The notes under the pieces: generated by a model | The model's input: only the letters and a program-made list of their open reading frames with translations | Told to the model about the DNA's origin: nothing | The model's database searches: none | Position numbers and translations under genes: made by a program | Source of the DNA: Bradyrhizobium nanningense | GTDB taxonomy: Bacteria; Pseudomonadota; Alphaproteobacteria; Rhizobiales; Xanthobacteraceae | DNA length: 64,000 nt | Direction of reading: 5' to 3' | Assembly (NCBI RefSeq): GCF_004114535.1 | Contig: NZ_LBJC01000019.1 | Span: 124,001 to 188,000 of the forward strand | Shown: piece by piece, positions 8,448 to 17,559 of the stretch | Position numbering within the stretch: the first letter of the stretch is position 1 | Layout of the letters: every line of letters begins with the position of its first letter

Positions 8448-9566
8448 TCAGGTGCCGTTGCCCTTGATCTCGGCGTAACCGCCCTTGGCGTCCCATTTGT
8501 AGACGACGTAGTCGATCTGCTTGATGTCGCCCTTGGCGTCATACTCGATCGGGCCGATCACGGTGTCCCACTTGCCGGCCTTCATCGCTGCCATGACCTT
8601 CTTGGCGTCGGTGGTGCCGGCCTTCTTGGCCGCCTGCGACCACACCTGCATCGCCGCATAGGTGTAGAGGGTGTAGCCCTCCGGATCGATGTTCTTGGCC
8701 TTGAAGGCCTCGACGATCTTCTTCGCGGTCGGCTTGTTGCGCGGATCGGGACCGAAGGTGAACAGCGTGCCTTCGCCGGCGGGGCCGGTGATCGAGGCGT
8801 ACTCCTTGTCGGCGAGTGCGTCGCCGGCCATCAGCACGGTCTTGAGGCCCTGGTCGCGCATCTGACGCAGGATCAGGCCGCTCTCCTGATGGTAGCCGCC
8901 GACATAGACGAGGTCGATGTTGTCGCGCTTCAAGCGCGAGACGATCGCGTTGAAGTCCTTGTCGCCTTTGTTGTAGGACTCGTACATCTTCTCGGTGACG
9001 CCGGCCTTGTTGAGCGCCTTCTTGGTCTCGTCGGCGAGACCCTTGCCGTAGGTGGTCTTGTCGTTGAGGATCGCGATGTTCTTGCCCTTGAAGTTCTTGG
9101 CGATGTACTGCGCCGCGATCAGGCCCTGCTGATCGTCACGGCCGCAGACGCGCGCCACGTTCCAGAGCTTGCGCTCGGTGAACAGCGGGTTGGTCGAGGC
9201 CGGCGTGATCTGGAGCACGTTGCCGTCGGCATAGGCTTCCGAAGCCGGGATCGACGACGATGAGCAATAGTGCCCAGCCACGAACGGGATCTTCGCGCCG
9301 GCGATCTTTTCGGCGATCGAGCGCGCCTGCTTCGGATCGCAAGCGTCGTCCTCGACGGAAAGCGCGAGCTTCTTGCCGTTGACGCCGCCTGCGGCATTGA
9401 TATCGGCCACGGCCATGTCGGCGCCGTTCTTCATCTGGCGGCCGAAGGCGGACTCGCCGCCGGTCATCGGGCCTGCGACTGCGACGGTGACATCCTGCGC
9501 GAACGCCGCGCTCGACAGCGCGATCGATACGCCGAATGCCAGACCGATGAGCTTCAGTGATTTCAT
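8448..9566 (-). CDS. livK: Branched-chain amino-acid ABC transporter, periplasmic binding protein
   Basis: A 372-residue LivK/LivJ-type receptor. The start MKSLKLIGLAFGVSIAL gives a clean Sec signal peptide ending AFA-QDV; a further upstream in-frame start would bury it. Mature features are VAVAGPMTGGESAFGRQM at the first lobe and INAAGGVNGKKLAL. It should bind leucine/isoleucine/valine or another amino acid in the periplasm and deliver it to LivHM; the exact ligand cannot be read from the sequence. It is the last gene of the liv set, 162 bases after livF, so it may have its own promoter. Confidence 0.93.
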   Translation of the reverse strand: MKSLKLIGLAFGVSIALSSAAFAQDVTVAVAGPMTGGESAFGRQMKNGADMAVADINAAGGVNGKKLALSVEDDACDPKQARSIAEKIAGAKIPFVAGHYCSSSSIPASEAYADGNVLQITPASTNPLFTERKLWNVARVCGRDDQQGLIAAQYIAKNFKGKNIAILNDKTTYGKGLADETKKALNKAGVTEKMYESYNKGDKDFNAIVSRLKRDNIDLVYVGGYHQESGLILRQMRDQGLKTVLMAGDALADKEYASITGPAGEGTLFTFGPDPRNKPTAKKIVEAFKAKNIDPEGYTLYTYAAMQVWSQAAKKAGTTDAKKVMAAMKAGKWDTVIGPIEYDAKGDIKQIDYVVYKWDAKGGYAEIKGNGT

Positions 9567-9728
9567 GAGATACCTCGCGGGTGGTCGCCTGTGGAAGTTG
9601 CCGGGCATGCCCGGTCCAAACCGGCGCCATTCTCGAATGAAATTGCCGAGAAGTCACCGGCAAAATACGGGCATGGGTGCAGATATCTCGCCACATTCGA
9701 CCGCACGCAGGGATGGCTTGTGGCTCGG

Positions 9729-10472
9729 TCAGCCGTGCCGGCCGCCTTCCAGATAGGCGGCGCGAATCTCGGGGCGCTGCAGCAATTCGGCGCCGGTGCC
9801 GGCCAGCGTGATCAGGCCATTGACCATGACATAGCCGCGATGGGCGAGCTTGAGGGCATGGTTGGCGTTCTGCTCGACGATCAGGACGGTCAGGCCGTCC
9901 TGCCGGTTCAGGGTGCGGATCGCATCGAAGATCTGGCGCGCGATCAGCGGCGCCAAGCCCAGCGAAGGCTCGTCGAGCAGGAGCAGGCGGGGACGGCTCA
10001 TCAAGGCACGGCCGATCGCCAGCATCTGCTGCTCGCCGCCGGACAGGGTTCCGCCGCGCTGGGCATAGCGTTCCTTCAGCCGCGGAAACAGCGTGAAGAC
10101 GCGCTGGAGCGTCGCTTCGCGTTCGGCCTCGGTGCATCCGGTGGCGTCCGCCCCCATCTGGAGGTTTTCCGCCACGCTCATGCGCGGGAAGACGCGACGA
10201 CCCTCCGGCGATTGCGCGATGCGCAAATGGGCGATCTCGTGGGTGGGGACTTCGGTGATGTCGCGGCCTTCATACAGAATCTGGCCGGCCCGGGCGCGCG
10301 GCTTGCCGAAGATCGTCATCATCAGCGTCGACTTGCCGGCGCCGTTGGCCCCGATCAGTGCTACGATCTCGCCGGCATTGATCTCGACGTCGACGCCCTT
10401 CAGCGCCTCGATCTTGCCGTAGGCGGCGCGCAAGCCCCGGATCGCGAGCAGAGGAGAGGGTGCCGGGGTCAC
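9729..10472 (-). CDS. livF: Branched-chain amino-acid ABC transporter ATPase LivF
   Basis: A 247-residue ATPase starting at a GTG that overlaps the stop of livG by four bases (GTGA). Walker A is GANGAGKST, signature LSGGEQQMLAIGRALM, Walker B RLLLLDEPSLGLAPL, and the switch His is absent from the usual place (LIVEQNANHAL), as normal for LivF. With LivG it drives import through LivHM at the inner membrane. The longer open frame upstream is antisense-like sequence inside livG and is not used. Confidence 0.93.
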   Translation of the reverse strand: MTPAPSPLLAIRGLRAAYGKIEALKGVDVEINAGEIVALIGANGAGKSTLMMTIFGKPRARAGQILYEGRDITEVPTHEIAHLRIAQSPEGRRVFPRMSVAENLQMGADATGCTEAEREATLQRVFTLFPRLKERYAQRGGTLSGGEQQMLAIGRALMSRPRLLLLDEPSLGLAPLIARQIFDAIRTLNRQDGLTVLIVEQNANHALKLAHRGYVMVNGLITLAGTGAELLQRPEIRAAYLEGGRHG

Positions 10473-11314
10473 GAGCCGCCCTCCATCACGGCAGCCGCCT
10501 CTTCCTCGTCGGCGCCGAGATAGGCGGCGATCACCTTGGGATCGTCGCGGATCTCGCGCGGCGTGCCTTCCGCGATCTTGACGCCATGGTCCATCACCAC
10601 GATCTGGTCGGAGATCTCCATCACCACCGACATATCGTGCTCGATCAGGAGGATCGAGGTGCCGAGTTCGTCGCGGATCGAGAGCAGGAGCTCGCTCAAG
10701 GCCGCGCTCTCTCTCGCGTTGAGGCCGGCGGCGGGCTCGTCCAGGCACAACAGCGCGGGCTCGGTGCACATTGCGCGCGCGATCTCGAGCCGGCGCTGAT
10801 CGCCATAGGCGAAATTGCCGGCGGCATCGTCGGCGCGGTCGAGCAGGTTGACGCGCTTGAGCCAGTCGGTGGCGAGGTCGATGGCGCGTTTTTCGGCGTC
10901 ACGGTAGGTAGGAACGCCGAGCAGACCGAGGAGAGTGAATCCGGAGGCGCGCATCAGTGTGTTGTGCTGCGCCACCATCAAGTTTTCCAGCGCGGTCATG
11001 CCGGGAAACAGCCTTATGTTCTGGAAGGTGCGGGCGACCTTGGCCTGCTTGGCAATGCGGAAATCGTTCAGTCGCTCGAGCGCGACCGTCCTGCCGTCGT
11101 CATGGGTGAGGCGGATGGCGCCGCCGCTCGGTTTGTAGAAGCCGGTGATGCAGTTGAACACGGTGGTCTTGCCGGCGCCGTTCGGTCCGATCAGGGCGGT
11201 GATCTTCTTCCGCGCCGCCGAGAACGACAGGTCCTGCACGGCGACGATGCCGCCGAAGCGCATGGTGAGCCGGTCGACGCCAAGAATCTTTTCGCTCATC
11301 TTGTCGCCGCTCAT
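10469..11314 (-). CDS. livG: Branched-chain amino-acid ABC transporter ATPase LivG
   Basis: A 281-residue ATPase with Walker A GPNGAGKTT, the LivG-type region ARTFQNIRLFPGMTALENL, a degenerate signature FAYGDQRRLEIARAM typical of LivG, Walker B LLCLDEPAAGLN and switch His in LIEHDMSVVM. The start overlaps the livM stop (ATGA), so the two are translationally coupled. A second ATG five codons in (MSEKILGV) is equally plausible. Confidence 0.93.
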   Translation of the reverse strand: MSGDKMSEKILGVDRLTMRFGGIVAVQDLSFSAARKKITALIGPNGAGKTTVFNCITGFYKPSGGAIRLTHDDGRTVALERLNDFRIAKQAKVARTFQNIRLFPGMTALENLMVAQHNTLMRASGFTLLGLLGVPTYRDAEKRAIDLATDWLKRVNLLDRADDAAGNFAYGDQRRLEIARAMCTEPALLCLDEPAAGLNARESAALSELLLSIRDELGTSILLIEHDMSVVMEISDQIVVMDHGVKIAEGTPREIRDDPKVIAAYLGADEEEAAAVMEGGS

Positions 11315-12630
11315 CCATGCCCTTCCTTGACGAGGTCGGAGGAGATCGCCTGCGCCTTGGTCAGATAGACGGTCGGGGCGCGATGGCCGATCAGGCCACG
11401 CGGCCGCCAGATCATGATCAGCACCATGGCCATGCCGAACACCAGCATGCGATAGGTCTCGAGGCTCCGGAACAGCTCGAAGCCGCCGATCATGGCGAGC
11501 GCCGACAGCGCGACGCCGAGCTGCGAGCCCATGCCGCCGAGGACGACGATGGCGAGCACCAGCGCCGATTCCTGGAAGGTGAAGGATTCCGGGCTGATGA
11601 AGCCCTGGCGGGTGGCGAAGAAGGCGCCGGCGAAGCCGCCGAACATTGCACCCGTCGCGAACGCCGTCAGCTTGGTGGTCGTGGTGTTGATGCCGAGCGC
11701 GCGGCAGGCGACCTCGTCCTCGCGCAAGGCTTCCCAGGCCCGCCCGATCGGCAGGCGGCGTAGGCGGATCGTCGCCCAGTTGGTGAGTAGCGCAAGCGCC
11801 AGGATCAGATAGAACAGGAAGACGATGCGGTGCGTCGGCGAATATTCGATGCCGAGCCTGGCGGCGAGGCCGTCATCGCTGTTGTCGAGCGGGATGCCGA
11901 AGAAGGATGGGCGGGGAATGCCGGAGACGCCGTTGGGGCCGCCGGTGAGATCCTGCCAGTTGATGATGACCAGGCGGATGATCTCGCCGAAGGCGAGCGT
12001 CACGATGGCGAGATAGTCGCCGCGCAAGCGTAGCACGGGGAAGCCGAGCAGGACGCCCCAGAACGCCGCGAGGATGCCGGCGAGCGGCAGGCAGATCCAG
12101 AACGACCAGCCGAAATTGGTCGCAAGCAGCCCGTAGGAATAGGCGCCGACCGCATAGAAGGCGACGTAGCCGAGATCGAGCAGGCCGGCGAGCCCGACCA
12201 CGACGTTCAATCCCCAGCCCAGCATGACGTAGGTGAGCACGAGGATCGCAAGGTCGAGGATGTAGCGCTGGTCATAGAAGATCACCGGCACCAGCAGCGT
12301 GAAGATCAGCAGAGCCGGCGCGAGGTAGCGGCCGATGAACGATATGCCGCTCTGCACCGCCGGCGGCACCAGTTTCTCGGCGCCGGTCGGGCCGATCCAT
12401 TGCCGCAGCAGCTCGATCACGATCGAGCCGCCGAACACTGCAGCGACGAGGGAAGCGAGGTCGCCGAAGCGCGTCCAATAGGTGAGCTGGCCGGAGGCGC
12501 CCGCCTCGGTGCGGATGCCGACCATCAACGAGAACAGCACCAGCGCGACCAGCGCGTTGACGAAAGCCGTCTTCAGGATGGCGGGGATGCCTATTGCAGG
12601 TTTGGCGGTCATAGGTGAGGAAGCTGCCAC
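11311..12630 (-). CDS. livM: Branched-chain amino-acid ABC transporter permease LivM
   Basis: A 439-residue inner-membrane permease with about ten hydrophobic segments. LivM hallmarks are GLNVVVGLAGLLDLGYVAFYAVGAY in the middle (positions ~150-175), LRLRGDYLAIVTLAFGEIIR, and the cytoplasmic coupling loop GRAWEALREDEVACRALGIN. The N-terminal ~100 residues form an extended membrane region longer than in E. coli LivM. A second start at MTAKPAIGI, six codons in, is possible. It pairs with LivH. Confidence 0.93.
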   Translation of the reverse strand: MAASSPMTAKPAIGIPAILKTAFVNALVALVLFSLMVGIRTEAGASGQLTYWTRFGDLASLVAAVFGGSIVIELLRQWIGPTGAEKLVPPAVQSGISFIGRYLAPALLIFTLLVPVIFYDQRYILDLAILVLTYVMLGWGLNVVVGLAGLLDLGYVAFYAVGAYSYGLLATNFGWSFWICLPLAGILAAFWGVLLGFPVLRLRGDYLAIVTLAFGEIIRLVIINWQDLTGGPNGVSGIPRPSFFGIPLDNSDDGLAARLGIEYSPTHRIVFLFYLILALALLTNWATIRLRRLPIGRAWEALREDEVACRALGINTTTTKLTAFATGAMFGGFAGAFFATRQGFISPESFTFQESALVLAIVVLGGMGSQLGVALSALAMIGGFELFRSLETYRMLVFGMAMVLIMIWRPRGLIGHRAPTVYLTKAQAISSDLVKEGHG

Positions 12631-12639
12631 GCGCGACCG

Positions 12640-13557
12640 TCAGACTTTTTCGACTTCGGGACGACCGAGCAGGCCGGTCGGCATGAAGATCAGCACCACG
12701 ATCAGGATCGAGAACGCCGCGACGTCCTTGTATTCGACCGAGAAATAGGCCGACCAGAACGTCTCGATCAGGCCGATCGCAAGGCCCCCCAGCATGGCGC
12801 CGGGCAGCGAGCCGATGCCGCCGAGCACGGCGGCTGTGAACGCCTTGATGCCGGCGACGAAGCCCATGAAGAAATCGACCAGGCCGTAATAGAGCAGGTA
12901 CATCAGGCCCGCGACCGCGGCGAGCGCGGCACCGATCACGAAGGTCATGGAGATGGTGCGGTCGACGTTGACGCCGAGCAGCGCCGCCATGGTCTGATCC
13001 TGCTCGCAGGCGCGCATGTCGCGCCCGAGCCGGGTGCGCGATACCAGCCAGGTGAAGAGGCCCAGTAGCACGATGGTGGTGACGACCACCATGATCTGGA
13101 TGTTGGAGAGCTGAATCACGAAGCCGTCCGCGCTCTCATGCAGGGTGTAGCCACCGGTGATGAAGGGCGGGATCGGCTTGACGCGCGCGCCTTGCGCAAC
13201 CTGCGAATAATTGGTCAGCACGAAGGACATGCCGATCGCGGACAGCATCGGCGCGAGGCGAAAGGAATGGCGCAGCGGCCGGTAGGCGATGCGCTCGATG
13301 GTCCAGCCATAGAGCGCGGTGATCGCCATCGAGACCAGCAGCACCACCAGCAGGATTAGCGGGATCGCGGTCAGCCCGAGCGAGATCAGGATCAGGAAGG
13401 TGATCAAGGCAATGAAGCCGCCGATCATGAAGACGTCGCCATGGGCGAAGTTGATCATGCCGACGATGCCGTAGACCATCGTATAGCCGATCGCGATCAG
13501 GCCGTAGATCGAGCCCAGGACGAGACCGTTGATGAGCTGCTGGGTGAAATAGTCCAT
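12640..13557 (-). CDS. livH: Branched-chain amino-acid ABC transporter permease LivH
   Basis: A 305-residue permease. The N-terminus MDYFTQQLINGLVLGSIY and the following GYTMVYGIVGMINFAHGDVF are the family signature, and the coupling loop is RLGRDMRACEQDQTMAALLG. The start at MDYFTQQ fits LivH length; a longer open frame upstream adds a non-homologous, Leu/Pro-rich 74 residues. First gene of the five-gene liv set; livM begins 9 bases after its stop. Confidence 0.93.
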   Translation of the reverse strand: MDYFTQQLINGLVLGSIYGLIAIGYTMVYGIVGMINFAHGDVFMIGGFIALITFLILISLGLTAIPLILLVVLLVSMAITALYGWTIERIAYRPLRHSFRLAPMLSAIGMSFVLTNYSQVAQGARVKPIPPFITGGYTLHESADGFVIQLSNIQIMVVVTTIVLLGLFTWLVSRTRLGRDMRACEQDQTMAALLGVNVDRTISMTFVIGAALAAVAGLMYLLYYGLVDFFMGFVAGIKAFTAAVLGGIGSLPGAMLGGLAIGLIETFWSAYFSVEYKDVAAFSILIVVLIFMPTGLLGRPEVEKV

Positions 13558-13832
13558 GGGCTGCCGTACCAAACCTGACGCGGGCTCCAAGGGAGCTCTT
13601 AGGAGAGTGGGGTGGAGTGTGGTTTTCTTGGGCCCCGGCAGCCAAAGCGTTCTTTCCGTTTTGTAACAGGAGGGAACTGACGGCTGCAACAGCTCACGCG
13701 GCGGCACGAGGTCTTGTACAGAGGTCATTTGGCTTTCGGGTTCCGCAGTTGCGAGGAACCAGGTTCCGTCGGCAACCAAAATGGGCGGTGGCCGTTGTCT
13801 CGTCTCTGACGTCCAACAAGGGAGTTCCCCGA

Positions 13833-14006
13833 ATGACGAAGCAGCAGAACCAGACTCCGGGTCAGCAGAGTCAGAACCCCGGCCAGCAGCGCCCTGGGCA
13901 GCAGCAGGGCGGTGGTCAGAAACCCGGACAGCAGCAGCAGAACGACCCGATGCGTCAGGGCGATCGCCCCGGCCAGCAGCAGGGCGGCCAGCGCGACCAG
14001 GAATAG
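13833..14006 (+). CDS. Small Gln/Gly/Pro-rich disordered protein
   Basis: A 57-residue protein with more than a third Gln, built on imperfect repeats of PGQQ (PGQQSQN, PGQQRPGQQQGG, KPGQQQQ, RPGQQQGG). The ATG follows AAGGGAG, and a strong terminator sits 30 bases downstream, which supports a real transcription unit. No signal peptide, helix or known domain; probably intrinsically disordered. Function unknown. The longer frame upstream lacks the repeat composition and is not used. Confidence 0.65.
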   Translation: MTKQQNQTPGQQSQNPGQQRPGQQQGGGQKPGQQQQNDPMRQGDRPGQQQGGQRDQE

Positions 14007-14037
14007 AGCGTTTGGGAGCCGAGGAGTAAGAGGGTGA

Positions 14038-14067
14038 GGGGCCCCGCCGAAAGGCGGGGCCCTTTTT
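14038..14067 (+). terminator. Rho-independent terminator
   Basis: GGGGCCCCGCC-type stem with a GAAA tetraloop and the complementary GGCGGGGCCC, followed by five T residues. It ends the small Gln-rich gene. Confidence 0.85.
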
Positions 14068-14078
14068 CTTAATGAGGA

Positions 14079-14118
14079 GTCATTCCGGGCCGGTGCTGGC
14101 GCACCATCCCGGAATGAC
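14079..14118. repeat. Intergenic palindromic repeat (CATTCCGGG family)
   Basis: GTCATTCCGGG ... CCCGGAATGAC, a 40-base inverted repeat. The same terminal sequence recurs in this window at about 20.45, 25.6, 50.4 and 62.3 kb, always between genes. Confidence 0.75.
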
Positions 14119-14237
14119 GACGTTTGCGGGCCAGTTAAGGTAAACAAAGGGTTTAAATTGCCGGCCCGGTCTGATGCGAGTTAGCTCCCCGCAAAGCCTT
14201 CGATCGAGGGCGAACGGCAGGCGAAGCGGGAAGCGGC

Positions 14238-14762
14238 ATGTTCAGGAATTGGCGGATCGGTTCGGTCAACGGCGCGCTGCTCGCGGCTTATTTCATCCCG
14301 GCCTGGGCCCTTGTCGCCTTCAATATCATTGTCGCACCGGTGCACGGCCTCTACGAGCGGCCGAGCGTTGCGGTTGCCCTGTACCTGAGCGACCATCTTC
14401 AGATGGCTGGCATGGACACGGTGCGCGCCGCGTGGCTGCTTGCGCTGGGCCGGCTGACGGTCGTGGCGTTCTTTGCGATCTATCTCGTGCTGCTCTGCAT
14501 TCCTCGCATCCGCAAGAATGGCGGCAGCGACGAGGCGCTTGGCATTGCCCTGGCGATCGGCAGCCTGATCTCGTTTGCCAGCATGGTCATGGCTTCGAAG
14601 GTCGGCGAGATGGCCGCGCTCCGGCTGCACGCCACCGAGCTGCTGCTCTTGCTCGGCGCCGCCATCGTGGTGGTGATCGAACGGCCCGAGGCCGCGCCGA
14701 AGACCGTCGAGATCGCAGCCCCCCTAGGGCTTGAGCAGGCCGAGCTCCTGCACAATCGCTGA
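14238..14762 (+). CDS. Four-helix membrane protein, hypothetical
   Basis: A 174-residue protein with about four hydrophobic segments (residues ~12-32, ~68-92, ~105-122, ~132-150), consistent with an inner-membrane bundle. Start MFRNWRIGSVNGALLAAY follows GCGGGAAGCGGC. No family recognised. Its 3' end runs 39 bases into the convergent pcaC coding sequence, so the two messages overlap antisense. Confidence 0.7.
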   Translation: MFRNWRIGSVNGALLAAYFIPAWALVAFNIIVAPVHGLYERPSVAVALYLSDHLQMAGMDTVRAAWLLALGRLTVVAFFAIYLVLLCIPRIRKNGGSDEALGIALAIGSLISFASMVMASKVGEMAALRLHATELLLLLGAAIVVVIERPEAAPKTVEIAAPLGLEQAELLHNR

Positions 14763-15116
14763 GGCTTCCTTGACGGCGTGGTTCACTGCCGGCACGCCGC
14801 AATAGATCGCCTGCTGCAGCAGGATTTCCTTGATGTCGTCGGGCGTGAAGCCGCCTTCGGCAAGCGCCGCACGCACGTGCAGGCGGAATTCGTCCCATTG
14901 CCCGAGCGCGACCATGGTGCCGATCACCAGCACCCGCCGTGTGCGCTCGTCGAAATGCGGCCGCGTCCAGATCTCGCCCCAGGCGTAGCGCGTGATCATG
15001 TCCTGGAAGTCGGTGTTGAAGGCGTTGCGGTTCGCGATCGACTTGTCGACCCACGCATTGCCCAGCACCTTTCGGCGAACGTTCATGCCGGCATCGCGGC
15101 GCTTCTGGTCGTCCAT
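14724..15116 (-). CDS. pcaC: 4-carboxymuconolactone decarboxylase
   Basis: Converts 4-carboxymuconolactone to 3-oxoadipate enol-lactone in the protocatechuate branch of the beta-ketoadipate pathway. The 130-residue length and features match PcaC rather than AhpD: AWVDKSIANRNAFNTDFQDMI region, WGEIWTRPHFDERTRRVL, ALGQWDEFRLHVRAAL and IYCGVPAVNHAVKEA; the redox CxxC of AhpD is absent. It lies downstream of pcaD, separated by a repeat element. Confidence 0.92.
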   Translation of the reverse strand: MDDQKRRDAGMNVRRKVLGNAWVDKSIANRNAFNTDFQDMITRYAWGEIWTRPHFDERTRRVLVIGTMVALGQWDEFRLHVRAALAEGGFTPDDIKEILLQQAIYCGVPAVNHAVKEASAIVQELGLLKP

Positions 15117-15129
15117 TTTTTCCTCCTCT

Positions 15130-15215
15130 CGTCATTGCGAGGAGCGAGCGACGAAGCAATCCAGGGTCTCTCCGCGGAGGGATTCCTGGATTGCTTCGCT
15201 GCGCTCGCAATGACG
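15130..15215. repeat. Intergenic palindromic repeat (CATTGCGAG family)
   Basis: CGTCATTGCGAGG ... CGCAATGACG enclosing a second dyad GCAATCCAGG / CCTGGATTGC. It sits inside the pca operon between pcaD and pcaC. A related copy is at about 56.3 kb. Confidence 0.75.
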
Positions 15216-15222
15216 ATAGCTG

Positions 15223-16005
15223 TTAGCGCTGCGTCAAGAATCCCACCACGGCATCCGTGAACGCGTGCGGCTGCTCGACATTGGAAATGTGCGCGGCGTC
15301 GATGATGGTCATGCTGGCGCCGGGAATGTTGGAGCGGATCAGCTCGGCAGCCGAGATCGGCGTCGCCACGTCGTGGCGGCCGGCGATCACCAGCGTCGGG
15401 CTCTTGATCTTCGGCAGCAACGCGCGCTGGTCGAGCGTCGACAGCGCCTCGCAACAGGCGAGATAACCTTCGACGGGCGAGGCGAGCAGCATCGACTTCA
15501 TCTTTGCGGTGATCGCAGGCTCGCGCTCGCGAAAATCCTGCGTCAGCCAGCCTGCGATCACGGCGTCGGCGACCGCGGCGATGCCGCCCTTCTTCACGGC
15601 GTCGATGCGCTCCAGCCATTTGGTCGGCTCGGCATAGTAGCAGGAGGTGTTGGCGAGAATGAGCTTGCCGAAGCGTTCCGGCGCGTTGGCGCCCAGCCAT
15701 TGCCCGACCATGCCACCCATCGACAGGCCGCACCAATGCACCTTCTCGATGTTGAGGTCGTCGAGGATCGCGAGCACGTCGCGGCCGAACCGCTCCATCG
15801 TGTAGGGGCCGGGGGCTACGGTTGACTTGCCGTGGCCGCGGCGGTCGTAGCGGATGACGCGGAATACCTGCGTCAGCGCCTTCATCTGCGGCTCCCACAT
15901 CTGCAGCGTGCAGCCGAGCGAGTTGGACAGCATCAAGGTCGGCCCGCCGTCGCGGCCCTCGACGGAGACGTTGAGCAGGCAACCGTCGGCATCGATCATG
16001 GGCAT
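15223..16005 (-). CDS. pcaD: 3-oxoadipate enol-lactonase
   Basis: A 260-residue alpha/beta hydrolase. The nucleophile elbow is GLSMGGMVGQWL, the oxyanion region LSNSLGCTLQMW, the acid in AGRHDVATP and the His in DAAHISNVEQP. Family and operon position (between pcaB and pcaC) support hydrolysis of the enol-lactone to 3-oxoadipate in the cytoplasm. Confidence 0.93.
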   Translation of the reverse strand: MPMIDADGCLLNVSVEGRDGGPTLMLSNSLGCTLQMWEPQMKALTQVFRVIRYDRRGHGKSTVAPGPYTMERFGRDVLAILDDLNIEKVHWCGLSMGGMVGQWLGANAPERFGKLILANTSCYYAEPTKWLERIDAVKKGGIAAVADAVIAGWLTQDFREREPAITAKMKSMLLASPVEGYLACCEALSTLDQRALLPKIKSPTLVIAGRHDVATPISAAELIRSNIPGASMTIIDAAHISNVEQPHAFTDAVVGFLTQR

Positions 16006-16033
16006 GCGGCGTCTCCGTCGTATCTTGCGGTTC

Positions 16034-17389
16034 TCATTCGCGGTCGAGGCTGTCGAGCAGCCGATCGATCAGGGCTTGGGAAGCCCCTTGATAGGCCATC
16101 GGCTCGAACAATGCCGCAATTTTTTCCGGCGAAAGCTGCGCAATGACCTGCGAATCGGCCGACAGCACCTCGCGCAGATGCTTCTTCTCGGCGACCGCGC
16201 GCTTGCTGGCGGCCTCGACGAGATGATGCGCATCGCTCTTGCCGATCGTCTCGGCCAGCGCAAAGGTGACCGCCTCCGCCATGATCAGCCCGTGCGTCGC
16301 ATCGAGATTGCTGCGCATGCGCGCGGTGTCGACGTCGAGGCCCTCCGCGATGTCGACGATGGCGGCGAGCGTGCCCGAAGTGACCAGCATCAATTGCGGC
16401 AGCGTCGGCCATTCGGCATGCCACGGGCCGGCGCTGCGCTCGTGGTCCTGCACCTGGGCCGCGAAGATCGTCGCCGCAAGCTGCGGAGCCATGGTGGCGG
16501 CGCCCAGCGCGCTTGCGGCAGCGACCGGGTTGCGCTTATGCGGCATGGTCGAGGAGCCACCGCGGCCTTCGCCGGCCGGTTCGAACGCTTCGGCGACGTC
16601 GGTCTGCATCAACAGCGAGACGTCGCGAGCGATCTTGCCGCAGCTTCCCGCGAGAATAGCGAGGTAGGAAGCGGCCTCCGCGATCCGGTCGCGATGGGTG
16701 TGCCAGGGCGCTTCGGGCAGCGGCAGATCGAGCTCCCGGGCGAGACGTTGCGCCACGGCAAGCCCCTTGTCGCCGAGGGCCGCGAGCGTGCCGACGGCGC
16801 CGCCGAATTGCAGCGCGAGGCCCTCGCGGCGGAGCCGCCGCAGCCGGCAGCGGGCGCGGGCAAGGCTCGAGGCATATTCGGCGGCCTTCAGGCCGAAGGG
16901 CATCGGCAGCGCGTGCTGAAGCCAGGTCCGTGCCACCATCGCAGTATTGCGATGGCTGCGCGCCAGTGCGGCAAAGCCCTTGATGGCGCGGCCGAGGTCG
17001 GCGTCCAGCGCTTCGATGCCGGCGCGAAGCGTGAGCATGGTTGCGGTGTCGATGACATCCTGGCTGGTGGCGCCCCAATGCACGTAGCGCGCGGCCTCCT
17101 TGTCGGCCTTGCGGACATCGGCGGTCAGCGTCTTGACCAGGGGAATCGCGAGATTGCCCGATCGCGTCGCGGCCTCCGCCAGTGCGGCCATGTCAAAGGA
17201 ATCGGCCTTGCACGCGGCCTCGATCGGGCCCACGGCGGATGCCGGAATCACATCCGCGGCGGCCTCGGCGCGTGCCAGGGCTGCCTCGAAATCAAGCATG
17301 TTCTGCAGGGTCGACCGGTCGTCGCAGACCGCGCGCATGGCGGCGCTCGACAGCATCGGTGCGAGCAGGGGGGAGAGGGATGTGCTCAT
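16034..17389 (-). CDS. pcaB: 3-carboxy-cis,cis-muconate cycloisomerase
   Basis: A 451-residue member of the fumarase/aspartase superfamily. The signature loop GSSTMPHKRNPVAA carries the catalytic Ser; the N-terminal VHWGATSQDVIDTA and central WLQHALPMPFGLKAA are typical of PcaB. First gene of a pcaB-pcaD-pcaC operon. No pcaHG (protocatechuate dioxygenase) is present here, so the upstream step must be encoded elsewhere. Divergent from coxG across 170 bases. Confidence 0.93.
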   Translation of the reverse strand: MSTSLSPLLAPMLSSAAMRAVCDDRSTLQNMLDFEAALARAEAAADVIPASAVGPIEAACKADSFDMAALAEAATRSGNLAIPLVKTLTADVRKADKEAARYVHWGATSQDVIDTATMLTLRAGIEALDADLGRAIKGFAALARSHRNTAMVARTWLQHALPMPFGLKAAEYASSLARARCRLRRLRREGLALQFGGAVGTLAALGDKGLAVAQRLARELDLPLPEAPWHTHRDRIAEAASYLAILAGSCGKIARDVSLLMQTDVAEAFEPAGEGRGGSSTMPHKRNPVAAASALGAATMAPQLAATIFAAQVQDHERSAGPWHAEWPTLPQLMLVTSGTLAAIVDIAEGLDVDTARMRSNLDATHGLIMAEAVTFALAETIGKSDAHHLVEAASKRAVAEKKHLREVLSADSQVIAQLSPEKIAALFEPMAYQGASQALIDRLLDSLDRE

Positions 17390-17559
17390 TGTGCGCGCGA
17401 CCTAATCATCATGGCCCGGCCGTGCCAATCCCCAACCGCCCGCACACTTCTTTTTGCAGTTGCGAATATGCATTGCACATGACCGGGCTCCGGCCTTTCC
17501 TTTGCCGCGTCCCTGCGTTACTTGATCAGCACAATAGTTACGCGATCCGGGAGGCACCC

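Noticed and set aside
13755..13767. GGAACC-A-GGTTCC as an EcfG stress-sigma promoter
   Set aside because: The GGAAC half is present, but no CGTT -10 element occurs at the required 16-18 base spacing. Only a short dyad remains.
15130..15215. Operonic repeat considered as a transposon end or CRISPR unit
   Set aside because: It is a single palindrome with no transposase, no target duplication and no periodic spacers.
17423..17445. TTGGCACGG on the minus strand as a second sigma-54 promoter
   Set aside because: The -24 part fits, but the GC of the -12 element is not at the GG-N10-GC spacing.
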